This document shows positions 22,601-38,146 of a DNA stretch of 64,000 nt, one piece after another. Origin of the DNA: Cloeon dipterum. Lineage: Eukaryota; Arthropoda; Insecta; Ephemeroptera; Baetidae. The DNA lies in assembly GCF_949628265.1 (NCBI RefSeq), contig NC_088787.1, forward strand, positions 18,962,501 to 19,026,500. Direction: 5' to 3'. The stretch's first letter is position 1; every line of letters begins with the position of its first letter. The position numbers and the translations under genes were made by a program. The notes under the pieces are model-generated. The model was not told the origin of the DNA. It was given only the letters and a program-made list of their open reading frames with translations, and ran no database searches.

Positions 22601-25136
22601 TTTAATAATAATAATAATTAGTATGGTTAGCTTACGTTTCAGAGGCGACTGTTTTGGTTTTTCATCTTTGACAACACCTTCAGCGCTCTTGATGGGCGTT
22701 GAAGAGTTCATCGGAGGTGTCATTAGAGCCTTCTTAAGTACGGGCATTTCTAAACTCTTTCTCGGCTCTGCCTTTTCTTTTGCTTCCGATGGCTTTGCAG
22801 AAACGGGTTTTCTTACCGGCAACATAGTTCTGCAAAATTCATTACTTGTAAGCAAAGAAAAGAACCAGGAGTTTTAAGCCAGCCCTACTTGACTTTGAGT
22901 CCAGATTTTGATGTAGATTTTGAGCTAGATTTGCCCAGCTGTATCCTCGGTGTGAGCGATGGAACGATCGGAGTCAAGATGGGCTCTTCAGATTTAATCG
23001 TTTCCACGACCGATTTTACCAGGCTCCTGAGTTAATAACAATTTGACATATTTCTGATTTATATTTTTTCAATTAAATGCACTCACTTAGCTGGCTTCTT
23101 CTTTGGGCCTACATTGGGGGTGGAAGGTGCACTTGAAGCAGGGGGATTTGTGAAATTTCTGATCATGGATGCCGTTGATGGGAGGTCGTTGATGTAGCGT
23201 GCATACGCATAGTCCAAAACCTGTGGAACCACGTCCATCTGCTCTTTGAGCTCTGGGTGGTAGTGTTTGATGTGCATCTGTTTGAACCAGTTTGTCAAGA
23301 ATGGATTTCAATAATAAGTAATAGTATTAACTGACCATAATTAATGTTTCTTTTCGCAAAAGTTTGCCACAGCCTTGTTTAGGACATTTTAAGTTGTCTC
23401 CATCCCTTTCTATTTTTAAACTACCAATTATTATCTCTGCAAAAACAAAAAATTAAGTATTCCACGTTCAAGAAACACTGCCACAAAAACTACCGTTCTG
23501 CACTTCGGGAATTTCCAACTGGCGTTCATTCACAGGAGTCGCAGCAAGAGGAACTTTTTTAGATTCCGACACAGATGGCTGAGAGTTCTCTTCCTTTTTG
23601 GTTAACAATACAGAAGTACTTCCAACCACACTAGTGTCCGAGCAGAATTCGCTCTTAATGTCTGCAGAGAAATCACCATCCAATGGCTCTTCCTTGATGC
23701 TGTCCTTCAACTCCGACGCCTCAGCCGACTTTCTAGGAGGTCGACCTCGGCCCCTTTTCTGAACTGGCGCCTCCGATGTTGTTGGTGACGTGAGCTGAAA
23801 ATGACCAGAGAATAGCACCAGAGATCAAAAAGGCTAATAAAAACTCAAACCTTTGGCTCTTCCGGCGCCTCTATTTTCAGTCTTTTAGCAGGAACTGGGG
23901 CTGGGCTCTCAGGAGTTGACTTGGGTGTACATGACTTTTTTCTGAACAGCTCCAACACATTTAATTTCCTCTTCCGCTGCCGTCTACTTTCTTTGCTCTC
24001 GAGGTCTTCCCCCACTGGAGTTTCCTGGTTTTGAGGAGCAGGAAGCGGGGCAGAAGGGGAATATTGCTATGATAAACAATATGAAAATGAAAGCTTAGAG
24101 CAAAAAGAAATGAAAAGCTTACCGAGATGTCCGTGGGCTTGCTTTTGGAAATTTTACTCTTTCCTAGTATTTTTTCCACGCCGTCATTAAAAACAACTTT
24201 GTACATATCTGAAAAGAGATTGAGCAACTATACAGAAGAAACGAGAATAAAGTGCCAAACACTCACCATTTTCAAGGACGCCGATTATTTTAGCTGGATA
24301 CTTCCTTGAGTCCGTCCAAATAGCCTTCACACGCTCGCCCTCGGTGTAAGAAACACTGTCCTCCTCCTTTTCCATCACTGGCGGCTCAGCAGCAACTGAA
24401 GGCGCTTTGTTTTTCACACCTGGCGCCGTTCTTCTATATCAACACGAACGATATTCATCACGAATCAACAACACACTGAACACTAACCCTCTTTTGCGCA
24501 TTGGAACTGGAGCTACAACCGCAGGAGGTTTATTGTTTTCACTGAGCGCCCGTATTCTGTTGCTATCCATAGAAATCCACTCGTCGTGTCTAACAGCCCA
24601 ATTTATGTAATGAATGAGCACTTCTGTTCCCTCGACGTCAACCACTTTGGCATCGTACCTGGGAGATAATTCACGTTTGTCAGCAAACACTGTGCGTCGT
24701 AATAATTTTCATGTTTTACCAGGAGTCAGTAGGCAAATATTTCACTTCGATACGAAGTCCTTTGGTAAATTCGATAAGTGACTTGGAATTGTTGTTTTTA
24801 GAATTTTCTTCGCAACCATCTGGGGTTTCTAACGATATCTCATCTTCAGAATCAGAAGCTGCTTTGCCGTTAGGTGATGATATGGACTTCCTATCTCTGT
24901 TGTTTTCGCAAACTGACCTGAAGTTAGAAAATCATGGATGAGAAAAGGATCATCAACGAGAAGGTTTGAAAGAACAACGACCCTGCCGCGGTTCAATATC
25001 AGAATGCTGATAGGAAACCATAGGAGGGTTTTTCTCACTTTTCTTTTTTCTTTTCGCTTAAAACTGGAGTTTTTGTTCTTGGCTTGTTGCTTTTTGTATC
25101 ATCTGTCGACTTTGTCACTTTTTTGTCATCTGCCAT
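19694..25136 (-). CDS. PHF20/PHF20L1-type chromatin reader (MBD-R2-like, NSL complex)
   Basis: Fifteen coding exons on the minus strand: 25136-25039, 24917-24720, 24658-24488, 24433-24267, 24208-24123, 24066-23851, 23794-23494, 23436-23336, 23277-23087, 23026-22889, 22829-22636, 21876-21579, 21526-21386, 21332-20998, 19989-19694. Every phase agrees; the protein has 976 residues. Domains in order: first Tudor/MBT fold (about 83-145, with YDAKVVDVEG and INWAVRHDEWISMDS), second Tudor (about 186-232, GERVKAIWTDSRKYPAKI), an AT hook (KRGRGRPPRK, 325-334), a C2H2 finger (C430, C435, H448, H453), a complete C4HC3 PHD finger (C651 to C694) and a C-terminal coiled coil (HIQRLQDQLEARINELEER). This is the order of vertebrate PHF20. 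In that family the Tudor domain reads methyl-lysine and the protein is part of the NSL/MOF histone acetyltransferase complex. Unlike Drosophila MBD-R2, no THAP domain is visible before the start. Exon 11 to 12 spans a 0.76 kb intron carrying a repeat motif (22461-22525). Confidence 0.93.
19990..20997 (-). other. Last intron of the PHF20-like gene
   Basis: A 1.0 kb AT-rich intron between exons 14 and 15 (donor GTGAGT, acceptor AATTCACAG on the minus strand, phase 1). No exon, RNA gene or repeat was recognised inside it. Confidence 0.8.
22461..22525 (+). repeat. Copy 1 of a dispersed structured motif
   Basis: Sequence around CCTGATGGGCCGAAACAGC inside an intron of the PHF20-like gene. It aligns with the reverse strand of 59390-59450 over more than 50 bp, and most differences in the 3' half are transitions. 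It can fold with an inner GGC/GCT stem and a short outer GTA/TAC stem. See the matching finding. Confidence 0.5.
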
Positions 25137-25964
25137 GCTCGGACAAATGAAATCTGCAAATAATTAAAAATAATTTAGCATATTGCGTCACTCGCGCATT
25201 GTGCCGGAGCCGTTCTCATGAAAATTACATAAGGGCGGCAGTAAAGTGCACTTTGCCGCCCGTTAGAAGACGAAATTCATGCAAGAACTTACAACATTGT
25301 GACAAGTGAATTTTTAAAACGACAAATTAACGATTTTCCGGAAAAGTGACGAACGCCGGCAGGTCAAAATCAAAGAAAATTGAACCTGAATTCGACGAAC
25401 TGTGTGCTCTCTTCTTTTCACGCGTCCTTTCGAAAATCATCGATCATCGTAGCGCTTGCATAAGCGCCATCTCTGAACCGGGAGGAGCGTTTCGTAAAAA
25501 TTTTGCGGCAAAGTAATGTTTACATCCGTTTACATTATTACAACACCTGACATTGAACTCATCAACCTTTCGCAATTATTGTAATTTTCATTAACACAAC
25601 GTGTCAACAAACCGTTACAAATACATACATTCCCTGATCGCACACTTCTCACTTCTCGATCATCACTAAGATACACTCCTCATTTTTTCGATTTTTTCCA
25701 TAAGCATTAATACGAGCATTACATTGAATCGAAGTGTTAATTGTCGAAAACATAATATTATCTAGATATCCGGAGATATCAGCTTGCTGTCATTTAAATA
25801 TTTTTAAGGTAGGTTTTATACTGCAAGTTTATGGTCAATCTTAGGAAGAAATTCAAAATTTAAATCGAGAATTTATGTAAACGAACCTAATTTAATTGCC
25901 ATTATTTATGTTATTTATGTATGTATCACCACGATAATAACATAATTGTTTTTATTCTTTTAAG
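25137..25964. promoter_or_regulatory. Divergent promoter region of the PHF20-like gene and SLD5
   Basis: 828 bp between two start codons that point away from each other. On the minus side an acceptor (TTATTTGCAG) ends at 25154 and a donor (GTAAGTTC) starts at 25292, suggesting a 139-bp 5' UTR intron. On the plus side a donor (AAG/GTAGGT at 25809) and an acceptor directly before the SLD5 start (TTCTTTTAAG, ending 25964) suggest a 156-bp 5' UTR intron. Transcription starts would then fall between about 25300 and 25800. No TATA box was seen, as usual for housekeeping genes. Confidence 0.5.
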
Positions 25965-26651
25965 ATGTCTTCAATGGACACTCCATCCAACACGCTCCAA
26001 GACTCGGACTTGCATGACCTTGGACTCAGTGACGACGAGCCGGAGACAGCAACCAGCGTGTTAAACAAGTTCCAGACAGCTTGGATCAATGAAAAGCTCA
26101 GCCCAGAAATTCTACCCTATCAAGGGGATTACGTGGAGTGTCTGATGGAGCAAATTAAACACATGGACAATAACGTCCGAAAGCTGGACAAGCGCGACCT
26201 CCGCTCTGGTCTGCACGCCTTGGAGTTGAGTCGCATCAAATACATGCTCACAGACTACCTGAGGGTGCGCTTGGAAAAAATAGAAAAATACACCTACACA
26301 ATCTTGGAGGCCGAGAGCAACAGAAGCGGCGACGACCTTTACTTGTCTGAAGGAGAGTTCCAGTTTGCCAAGGACTTCTTTGGAAACACGCAAACTGCCT
26401 TGCAGACAATCGCCCTGCGCCACTTTCCAAGGCCGCTGGCGTCGTTTGACCCTGCTAAGATGTCAGTGCAGCCTCCCATGAACAGTTATGTTTTCGTGAA
26501 AGCCAAAAAGGAAGTGTCAGGACTTATTGTTCCAACTCATGATCCTGAGGAACAGGACGAAGAGCTGGACTTGGAAGAAAACTCTCAACACATTTTGCCA
26601 TACTCATCAGTTGCAGCACTAGTGAAGGATGGGACAATCATGCTCATCTGA
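25965..26651 (+). CDS. GINS4: GINS complex subunit SLD5 (GINS4)
   Basis: One uninterrupted coding exon of 228 codons. SLD5 is one of four GINS subunits and joins MCM2-7 and CDC45 to form the replicative CMG helicase in the nucleus. Family signs are the acidic N-terminus, LNKFQTAWINEKLSPEILPY at about residues 33-52, the helical A domain with LELSRIKYMLTDYLRVRLEKIEKY, the SEGEFQFAKDF block, and a C-terminal B domain with MNSYVFVKAKKEV and ILPYSSVAALVKDG ending in IMLI. The length fits the family (about 220-230). A methionine lies three codons after the first ATG (MSSM); the first ATG follows the probable UTR acceptor directly. The gene is head-to-head with the PHF20-like gene and tail-to-tail with CSN6, 66 bp between stop codons. 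Confidence 0.97.
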   Translation: MSSMDTPSNTLQDSDLHDLGLSDDEPETATSVLNKFQTAWINEKLSPEILPYQGDYVECLMEQIKHMDNNVRKLDKRDLRSGLHALELSRIKYMLTDYLRVRLEKIEKYTYTILEAESNRSGDDLYLSEGEFQFAKDFFGNTQTALQTIALRHFPRPLASFDPAKMSVQPPMNSYVFVKAKKEVSGLIVPTHDPEEQDEELDLEENSQHILPYSSVAALVKDGTIMLI

Positions 26652-26704
26652 TGGAAGTTATTTTATGTTTATTCTTATTGTGTATGCCCTCCCTGTCATG
26701 AACA

Positions 26705-26713
26705 TTTATTAAA
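26705..26713. terminator. Overlapping poly(A) signals of SLD5 and CSN6
   Basis: The nine bases TTTATTAAA read as ATTAAA on the plus strand (26708-26713, 57 bp after the SLD5 stop) and as AATAAA on the minus strand (26705-26710, just after the CSN6 stop at 26718). Both 3' ends probably use this spot or nearby copies, so the transcripts overlap. Confidence 0.5.
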
Positions 26714-26717
26714 GAAG

Positions 26718-28605
26718 TTAGAAAAAGAGCCCTCTTGGTCTCCGTCCCAATCCCTGGCGCTCGTACAGAATGTTGAATTTGTTGACAAACTGATTGATGT
26801 CGTTGCACCCTTTGGTGATGGTTCCAAGGTAGGTCATCAGGCTCACGTCATTGGATTGCTAAAAGATGAAAATTAATTAACACATTAAAAGCAAAGCACA
26901 AGGTCCTACGTTGTAGAAATCCGCCCTGAATCTCTCAGAGTCCATAACAGGCAGGTGCTTGCTTAGACTGTAGGCGTCCCTCAAGATGTCTTGTCTTGGT
27001 GGCAGCTCTCCGTTTTGGACAGCCTTGGCGTACTGCAGCAACAACTTGACTCGGCTGTGCAGCATTTTGATTGCTGAGTGTTGAGCAGAAAGGTGCTCGG
27101 CAACTGAAATCCAAACCAAAATTAAGCATTTGTGTAGACATAGTGGAACTAGAATTGATCTTAAATTAACAAATTATCTGGTTTTCAGACTATGATCTGT
27201 TATACAAAAGTATAGTTTGGAAAAATGTGCAAAATTACCCTCAAGTTTTTTTTTTAAATTCAAATGTTTTTGTAGAAATTATTACATTAGTGTTTGAATC
27301 CACCAATAGATGACGCCAGTGGTTTCTTTTGAATTTAATGAACTTCCGCTGTGATGCAAGACTCAATCCTGCTGCTGTGCATGCTGCTTTTAGAATTATT
27401 TCTTTAGTCGTACATACTGAAAACAAAAATCAGTCCAGCCATTCGTTGTTGAAATGTCAGAAAATATATATTTTTTTTAAATTGTTTTTCACGATCCTAC
27501 GGCAATTGGTTTAAACTATTTTGGTTTTCAGCACGTCACAAGAAAACATTATGTGAAAAGTGAAAAGTAGCAGAATTGAGTCTGAAATCGCAGCGTAAGT
27601 GCTTTAAAATCGAAAGTGTAAGGTGGCACTATCTGTTGGCAGTTTTGAACGCAAAGGGACCACCAACTTGTGTATTTACAGTTTAATTTAGTTTGCGAAT
27701 TTACCCAGGGAACTCTCTCCAGTCTCATTGGCAGTCATTCTCGCGACATGGTCAACTCCAATCCGCTCTGCCTCTTCAGTCGCCAAAGTGTAGGGCAGAT
27801 CAACAAAAAGCATGGTGGCTTCCCCTCCGACCAGGTCGATAACGGACTCATACACGGTGATAGGCAAGTCCCCAATGGTAGCATTGGGATTCAGTTTCAT
27901 GAAAACGGGACTTTCGTTGTACTCGACAAACTGGCGGTGGACCTCCAGGTCTTTGTCTGTTGGGGATTCACCAGTTGTGTACCAACCCAAGAAGTCCATG
28001 TCGCTGAAAACCTGCTTGACTGGAAGAGCAATAAGATAAGGAAAAAATGTTTGGAAGGGAATATCTTACATTGTTCTACTTTGGTTTTGTAATATTCTTG
28101 GTCGATAATGATGCTGTCACCAATCCAGTCAAACAGGAGCTCAAAGGAGTTCATAATTTCAATGCTCCTGCCTTTCTGTTTGCCAATGACAGCGCCAACA
28201 ACTGAAACATAAAAAAAGTAGAACGTTATAGGCGGTGGAAAGCCGAAACTGCTAGTATTATTTTGATTATCTTTTCATGCGGCTATCCATAATAAATTAA
28301 GCAGTTAAACTGTAATTAGACATTGTACAAAGTTAGCAAACCTAAAATTAATTGATTTATTGGACAGCTCATGAAAAAACTTACTGTAAGGAAATAATTT
28401 CATGAATTTCACCTTGTTGTGGTTTACCAATCTGCGCTTTAATTCTGGTCCAATGCTCAGAAATATTCATGATAACCAATGGATGAAGTGAGAGGTTTAT
28501 GCTGCCTGCAGCATTTGAAGAAGCCATCACACTCTTGTTGGCCTCATCAGTAGTGTCCACCTCCATCAAATCCTCTTTTGGAGGCACCGATTTTTCGTCA
28601 GCCAT
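26718..28605 (-). CDS. CSN6: COP9 signalosome subunit 6 (MPN-minus)
   Basis: Five coding exons on the minus strand: 28605-28413, 28201-28070, 28019-27705, 27103-26910 and 26858-26718; phases agree and give 324 residues, close to human CSN6. CSN6 is a non-catalytic MPN partner of CSN5 in the complex that removes NEDD8 from cullins. The MPN fold starts at about residue 38 ([17 protein letters not shown]) and continues through [20 protein letters not shown] and [14 protein letters not shown]. The zinc-binding HxH of active JAMM enzymes is replaced by WYTTG, as expected for an MPN-minus subunit. The C-terminal helices carry [20 protein letters not shown] and end in RRPRGLFF. An acceptor (TTTTCCAG) ends 7 bp before the start codon region and a donor (CAG/GTATGT) lies at 29082, so a 5' UTR intron of 471 bp is likely. 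Confidence 0.97.
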
Positions 28606-29587
28606 GTTGATCTGGAAAAATATAAAAATTGTATTTTGAGCATATCATACATAGTCTAAGGAACACTAAACTTCAAATAATATGAGTTTGCAATGCCCTC
28701 GTCGGTATCTACTAATACATTATAATATAATACTCTGAAAAATTCGTAAAAATGTTCTAGACAGAATTTAAGACATACATACATAATATATGTAATCGAA
28801 TTGTGAATAAAATTCACGAATGCCCTGGTTGACTGTGAAATGGATCTCATCCATATAGAGAACCAGACAAAGTGAAGAATAACATGTTTATACGGCCAAT
28901 AAAAACAAAAAAAAACTTTAGATAAATGTACATTATGTATAGTGTTTACAAAATTTCAACGTTGTCAACCTTAAAAAATATTCTTCGACATACATATCGG
29001 GGAAAATGATAATTAAAATTCGGATAGAATAACTTTAAATAGCGTGAGGAGTTTCAAAATTTAACCAATCAACTATACATACCTGAACAAACTCTATAAT
29101 TATTATAGTAGCCTAACAGAAAAACTAGACGTGACTTGGTGACTTCCAACAAAATACACGTCCAAGAGCAGGGCAGCAGGCAGTCGCAGCAAAAGCAAAA
29201 CAGTCAAAACACACTGGCTGCACTGGCACCATGCGCCGCTTGCGGAACTCGCCGAAACATAATAATTTTTGTAAAATGCACAGTGAAGGCGCACTGGCGC
29301 TGTCGGTTGAGTGGCAGTAATTTAAAAAACTGTTTATTAACGCTGCTAAGAGAGGGGGCTAAAATCAAAATTCAATAACCCAATCGCAGGTCCCCGTTTG
29401 CCAGATGGACGCATGCACAGAACGGATGGCTTCATTTCGATTGGTCGAATAGCTCGTGACGTCATTTACACAAGCAAGAAGCAAAGGAGCATAGAAGTAG
29501 CAGCCCAGCAGGAGGCATCCATTGTGGATTCCGGTGGAATTGAGCTCTCTCTCGAATTTTTATCATAAATTGGTGATCCAAAGTAAT
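28606..29587. promoter_or_regulatory. Divergent promoter region of CSN6 and the belle helicase
   Basis: About 980 bp between two divergent start codons. The CSN6 half contains the likely 5' UTR intron (28612-29082). The helicase half is GC-richer and holds a CRE-type palindrome at 29457, an ATTGG box near 29439 and an untranslated leader of roughly 100 bp. No TATA box was seen for either gene. Confidence 0.5.
29457..29464. promoter_or_regulatory. Palindromic CRE (TGACGTCA) upstream of belle
   Basis: Perfect consensus for CREB/ATF-type bZIP factors, about 125 bp before the helicase start codon and close to a reverse CCAAT box. Position fits a core promoter element of a strongly expressed gene. 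Function is inferred from the motif only. Confidence 0.45.
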
Positions 29588-34747
<5,160 letters not shown>

Positions 34748-37700
34748 GCGTGACGGTGAAGCCGTCTGGTTTGGCCACTTGTGTACGATGTTAAGGAAAT
34801 TGTTTTGTGTTTCAAATTGATGGTTCAGCTTTTGAGCCAACAATGTATTCATACTTTATTCGATTAATTATTGATTTTTGAAAGAGGATATCCCTGTTTG
34901 TCTGAATTTGATGGCAAACATTCTTTCAGATTGAGTTTTGTTTTCAAACCAAATTTGCCGTCCCTGTGTGAATAGACTAGACGATTTTACTTACAAGCGA
35001 AAATTCACATGGAAGGGAGTCATAAATTTTTAAAGCTACAAATTTCGCCGGTCGGGGGATCTTTCTCGACTGTCAATGAGCTCTTTAAGGAGAACTAAGA
35101 AGGCACTGTGGGTAGTAGCGAGATGTTTTAATTAAATACAGCTATCTGGCCCTTGTGCTGTGTCCTGAGACTGCCATTGGATAACAAATATTGCTAAACC
35201 ACCTAATGGCCGAATTGATATGAAGTACCGAGGCCTTATTTTCGAGTCGTGCAGCGCTAACACGCGGTCTGCTCGTTTTTAAAAACAAAAGATGAACACA
35301 TAAAGCTGTGATGTTTTTCCACCTGATGCAAAAGAGTAAAAGCGTCACATACAAACATAATTAATTACACAAACGCGTAAACACCAACCAATATTGAATC
35401 TACTATTTTCCCTGTCTGTAATGAAGCGCAGCAGACAAACAAGCAATTTTCTTTCCACTATTGAGAATCAGCTAGTTGAGAGAGTCGGTGCGGAGTCTGT
35501 GAAGTGTTGACTGTAGCAAACTTGACAGAGTCATTCACGAATCTCCCAACTGGAAGTTAGGCCAGTTGAAGAAAACAAAGTTATGGAATCATACTTTGTT
35601 TCCTCCTCTCCCAATGCAACCGAAAACAAAATTGAAGAAAATTTTGTGTGGAACACATGTTCGCTTACTGTGATATTTTAATTTAAACAATAACCAAGTG
35701 TAGGAACCAATTACATACACTCCCGCAATCACTATAAGCAAATCATTTCTACACAACCGAAATGTGAATCGTTTCTGTCTGGCAGCGATCCAAAGAGTCA
35801 TTCCCGTATCGGAAATGGCGATCAGCACTTTCCGAGTCCCTAAAGTTCCTTTGTCCGTTCCCATTTTGCGGAAAATTTACTGGATTTCTTTATTCCAACA
35901 GTTTCAAGACAATCTCTTTTGATAATGTCCGGTGTTTAAACGTTAACAGTTACCGGTTGATAAGTATTTTTTTTTTTAATTATCTCTTGATGTAATATGT
36001 GTTTGTAATTTATTCAGCAGTAAGCAAAGCTCGGATTTTAAAGTGAAATTGCAAAGGCAAGGCCAGCATGAGTCCATACATAGATGTAAGAAAATGTCCG
36101 GCCTTAAGTCTGAAAATTTTAAACATAGCACAAGGTGCATTGTGTTTCTTTTTTTCCTGTACTTCGAGTACAAATTAAGCCTTTCGTCAATACGTACACT
36201 CTAGTTCGTTTCTAGTAAGTTAAATCGAAGGAGTCTGTGCTGGATGTTTTCTTCCAAAAAAGCAGGCGTCTCTGTGCACAAAAAGTCAAAATTTCAGAGA
36301 CATGCGACGCTAAGTATTTTAATTTCGAAAGTACTTAAACCGGTTATTTTATTATTATTTTTGAAATTCCGTAGGGAGATGCAAACTCAGATCTCTCTCG
36401 ATTCCCTTATCTCATCAGTCAGTATTTATGAACAAATGGTGCACGAAGTTGAACGCCTTTGATGGCTTTGCCTGTGATAAATAAAAAGATGAAAAAACTA
36501 AACGGCGGGAGAGGAGAATCGAACTTGCGAAAGTGGAATTCTTGCCCTACTACACGAAAACACGTCTTACTCAGCGTAGAGTAATTTTAGTTACACACGC
36601 CCTTTCGCGCGCGCGGGGCCACGGTGGCGTCCGGGCAGCGGCCACGCCACGCTGGCCGTCGGGGTGGCCGCTGTCAGGCCCCTAGACGGTCCCGCCCGAG
36701 GAAAACAGGTGGGGGGTGTTCCAAATCCAACTGCGAGGGGTGCGATCACCCCGGATTATACTCAACTTAAGGGATGGGGTGGGTGGGGGAGGCAGGCATC
36801 AGGATAGAGAAATCAGTACAAGGCGAGCCAGCTAGCGCAACGAGACAGTGAGAGAAGGATTATTTGATGACAAGTAGTGCGCGTCCCAGTGTCCAAGGGG
36901 CGGCGCACGCGGAAACAAATCAAGGGATGGCAAAATGCATGTTCATGGAAAAAAAGCTGAATTAGCTAACTTGATTAATGTATTATATTATTTTGATTCC
37001 CGTTCGAGAAACCTATTATTTGTAATCAGCGTAACATTGCATTTAAAAGAATTAAAAAAAAATAAATCTCGCGTAACCTGAGGTGTGCCCATGCGAGACT
37101 TGTTTGGATAATTTCGAATCATGGGCATTCTTCAGAACATCTTAATTTAAATAAACAAGTGCATGAAAAAATCTTAACTATTGTGTAAAAAGGATCTTCT
37201 CAAATTTACCACAATTATGATTATATCAGTTATTTGTAGTGTTATAGAGTGAATTAATAAAACACATTTCTGGCATTCAAATCTCCCGATTTCTCATTTA
37301 CACTTACCATACCACGTCTAGCTGATCACACTTAATTTAAATCAACCTCAAGACATTCTCGTACTATTTGATAAAACTGTGCGGTTTCTAAAATAATACA
37401 AATTATATTAAGACCAAAAATATAAATGGTATGAGGATAACTTGAATTTTTCAAATCTATGGATGAATACTATGCCAAAATAAAGGCCAACTGAGAAAGT
37501 TCGCTGATAGACTTCGTAACTTTATTTTTCAAACCTAATCACAACCCTGATAGTTAACATGGAAAGATGATAAAAAATTTAAACTTTTTTGTTGGCTGAT
37601 AAAATTTTCTACATTTTAATGCAAAAATTATCATAGCTGCTAGAAATTTTACAAGAATTGAATATAACAGTAAAAAACTAAATTAATTATTTTGGTAAGA

Positions 37701-38146
37701 CATTTTTTGTATTGATCCGTTATTTTTCTGGAGGCCAGAAAAAGTATTCGGAATTCCAATACATTGCCTCGTTTCTGTTTTTAAAATACTTTTCTCGTTC
37801 AGGAAAGACTCATTTGCAATTAATAATCACATGGAGCATTTGCGAACTCCACCAATCATTGCATCGTTTAAATAGAAGATTTTCTTTTGGCTTATCTCCC
37901 GTTGACACCTGCCAAGCGTAATCTGCTATTGTTTGCCACCCAGCGGTCACTTTCTTGATTTATCAGCCTTTATCTGATTTTCTAACCAATTAAATGCGGC
38001 TCCAACTCCCGTGTTCGGAGCAATACTCGACTTGGCCGCAGACCCCGCTGTGAGAGGTGAAATGTCTTTCTTGATTGACTGATAATACGAGTTATGTAAA
38101 TATTTAACCTTCTTTTCACTATAGCCCACACAATTTTGAAGACATC
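34748..38146. other. Intergenic spacer with a GC-rich island
   Basis: About 3.4 kb. The first part must hold the belle 3' UTR. AT-rich DNA follows, broken by the GC-rich structured island at 36600-36910. No coding region could be supported on either strand. The last 150 bp is the promoter of the first group-7-like gene; a weak TATTTAAC element lies near 38101. Confidence 0.6.
36600..36910. other. GC-rich island with hairpins and a G-quadruplex motif
   Basis: Sharp GC/CpG-rich block in AT-rich surroundings. It contains a 10-bp perfect hairpin (36636-36645 with 36664-36673), a second hairpin GGGGTG-cgat-CACCCC (36737-36752), and a G-run series at 36771-36789 (GGG, GGGG, GGG, GGGGG with 1-2 base loops). 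No protein frame is convincing. It may be a CpG-island promoter, a structured non-coding RNA gene or the body of an old element. Confidence 0.45.

Noticed and set aside
36500-36600. tRNA-like sequence on the minus strand (GTTCGATTC B-box, ACTC/GAGT D-arm-like hairpin, T-run downstream)
   Set aside because: The T-stem sides (GCAAG and CTCCT) do not pair, and no 5' strand complementary to the 3' acceptor-like CTCCCGCC lies at the right distance. At most a decayed tRNA-derived relic.
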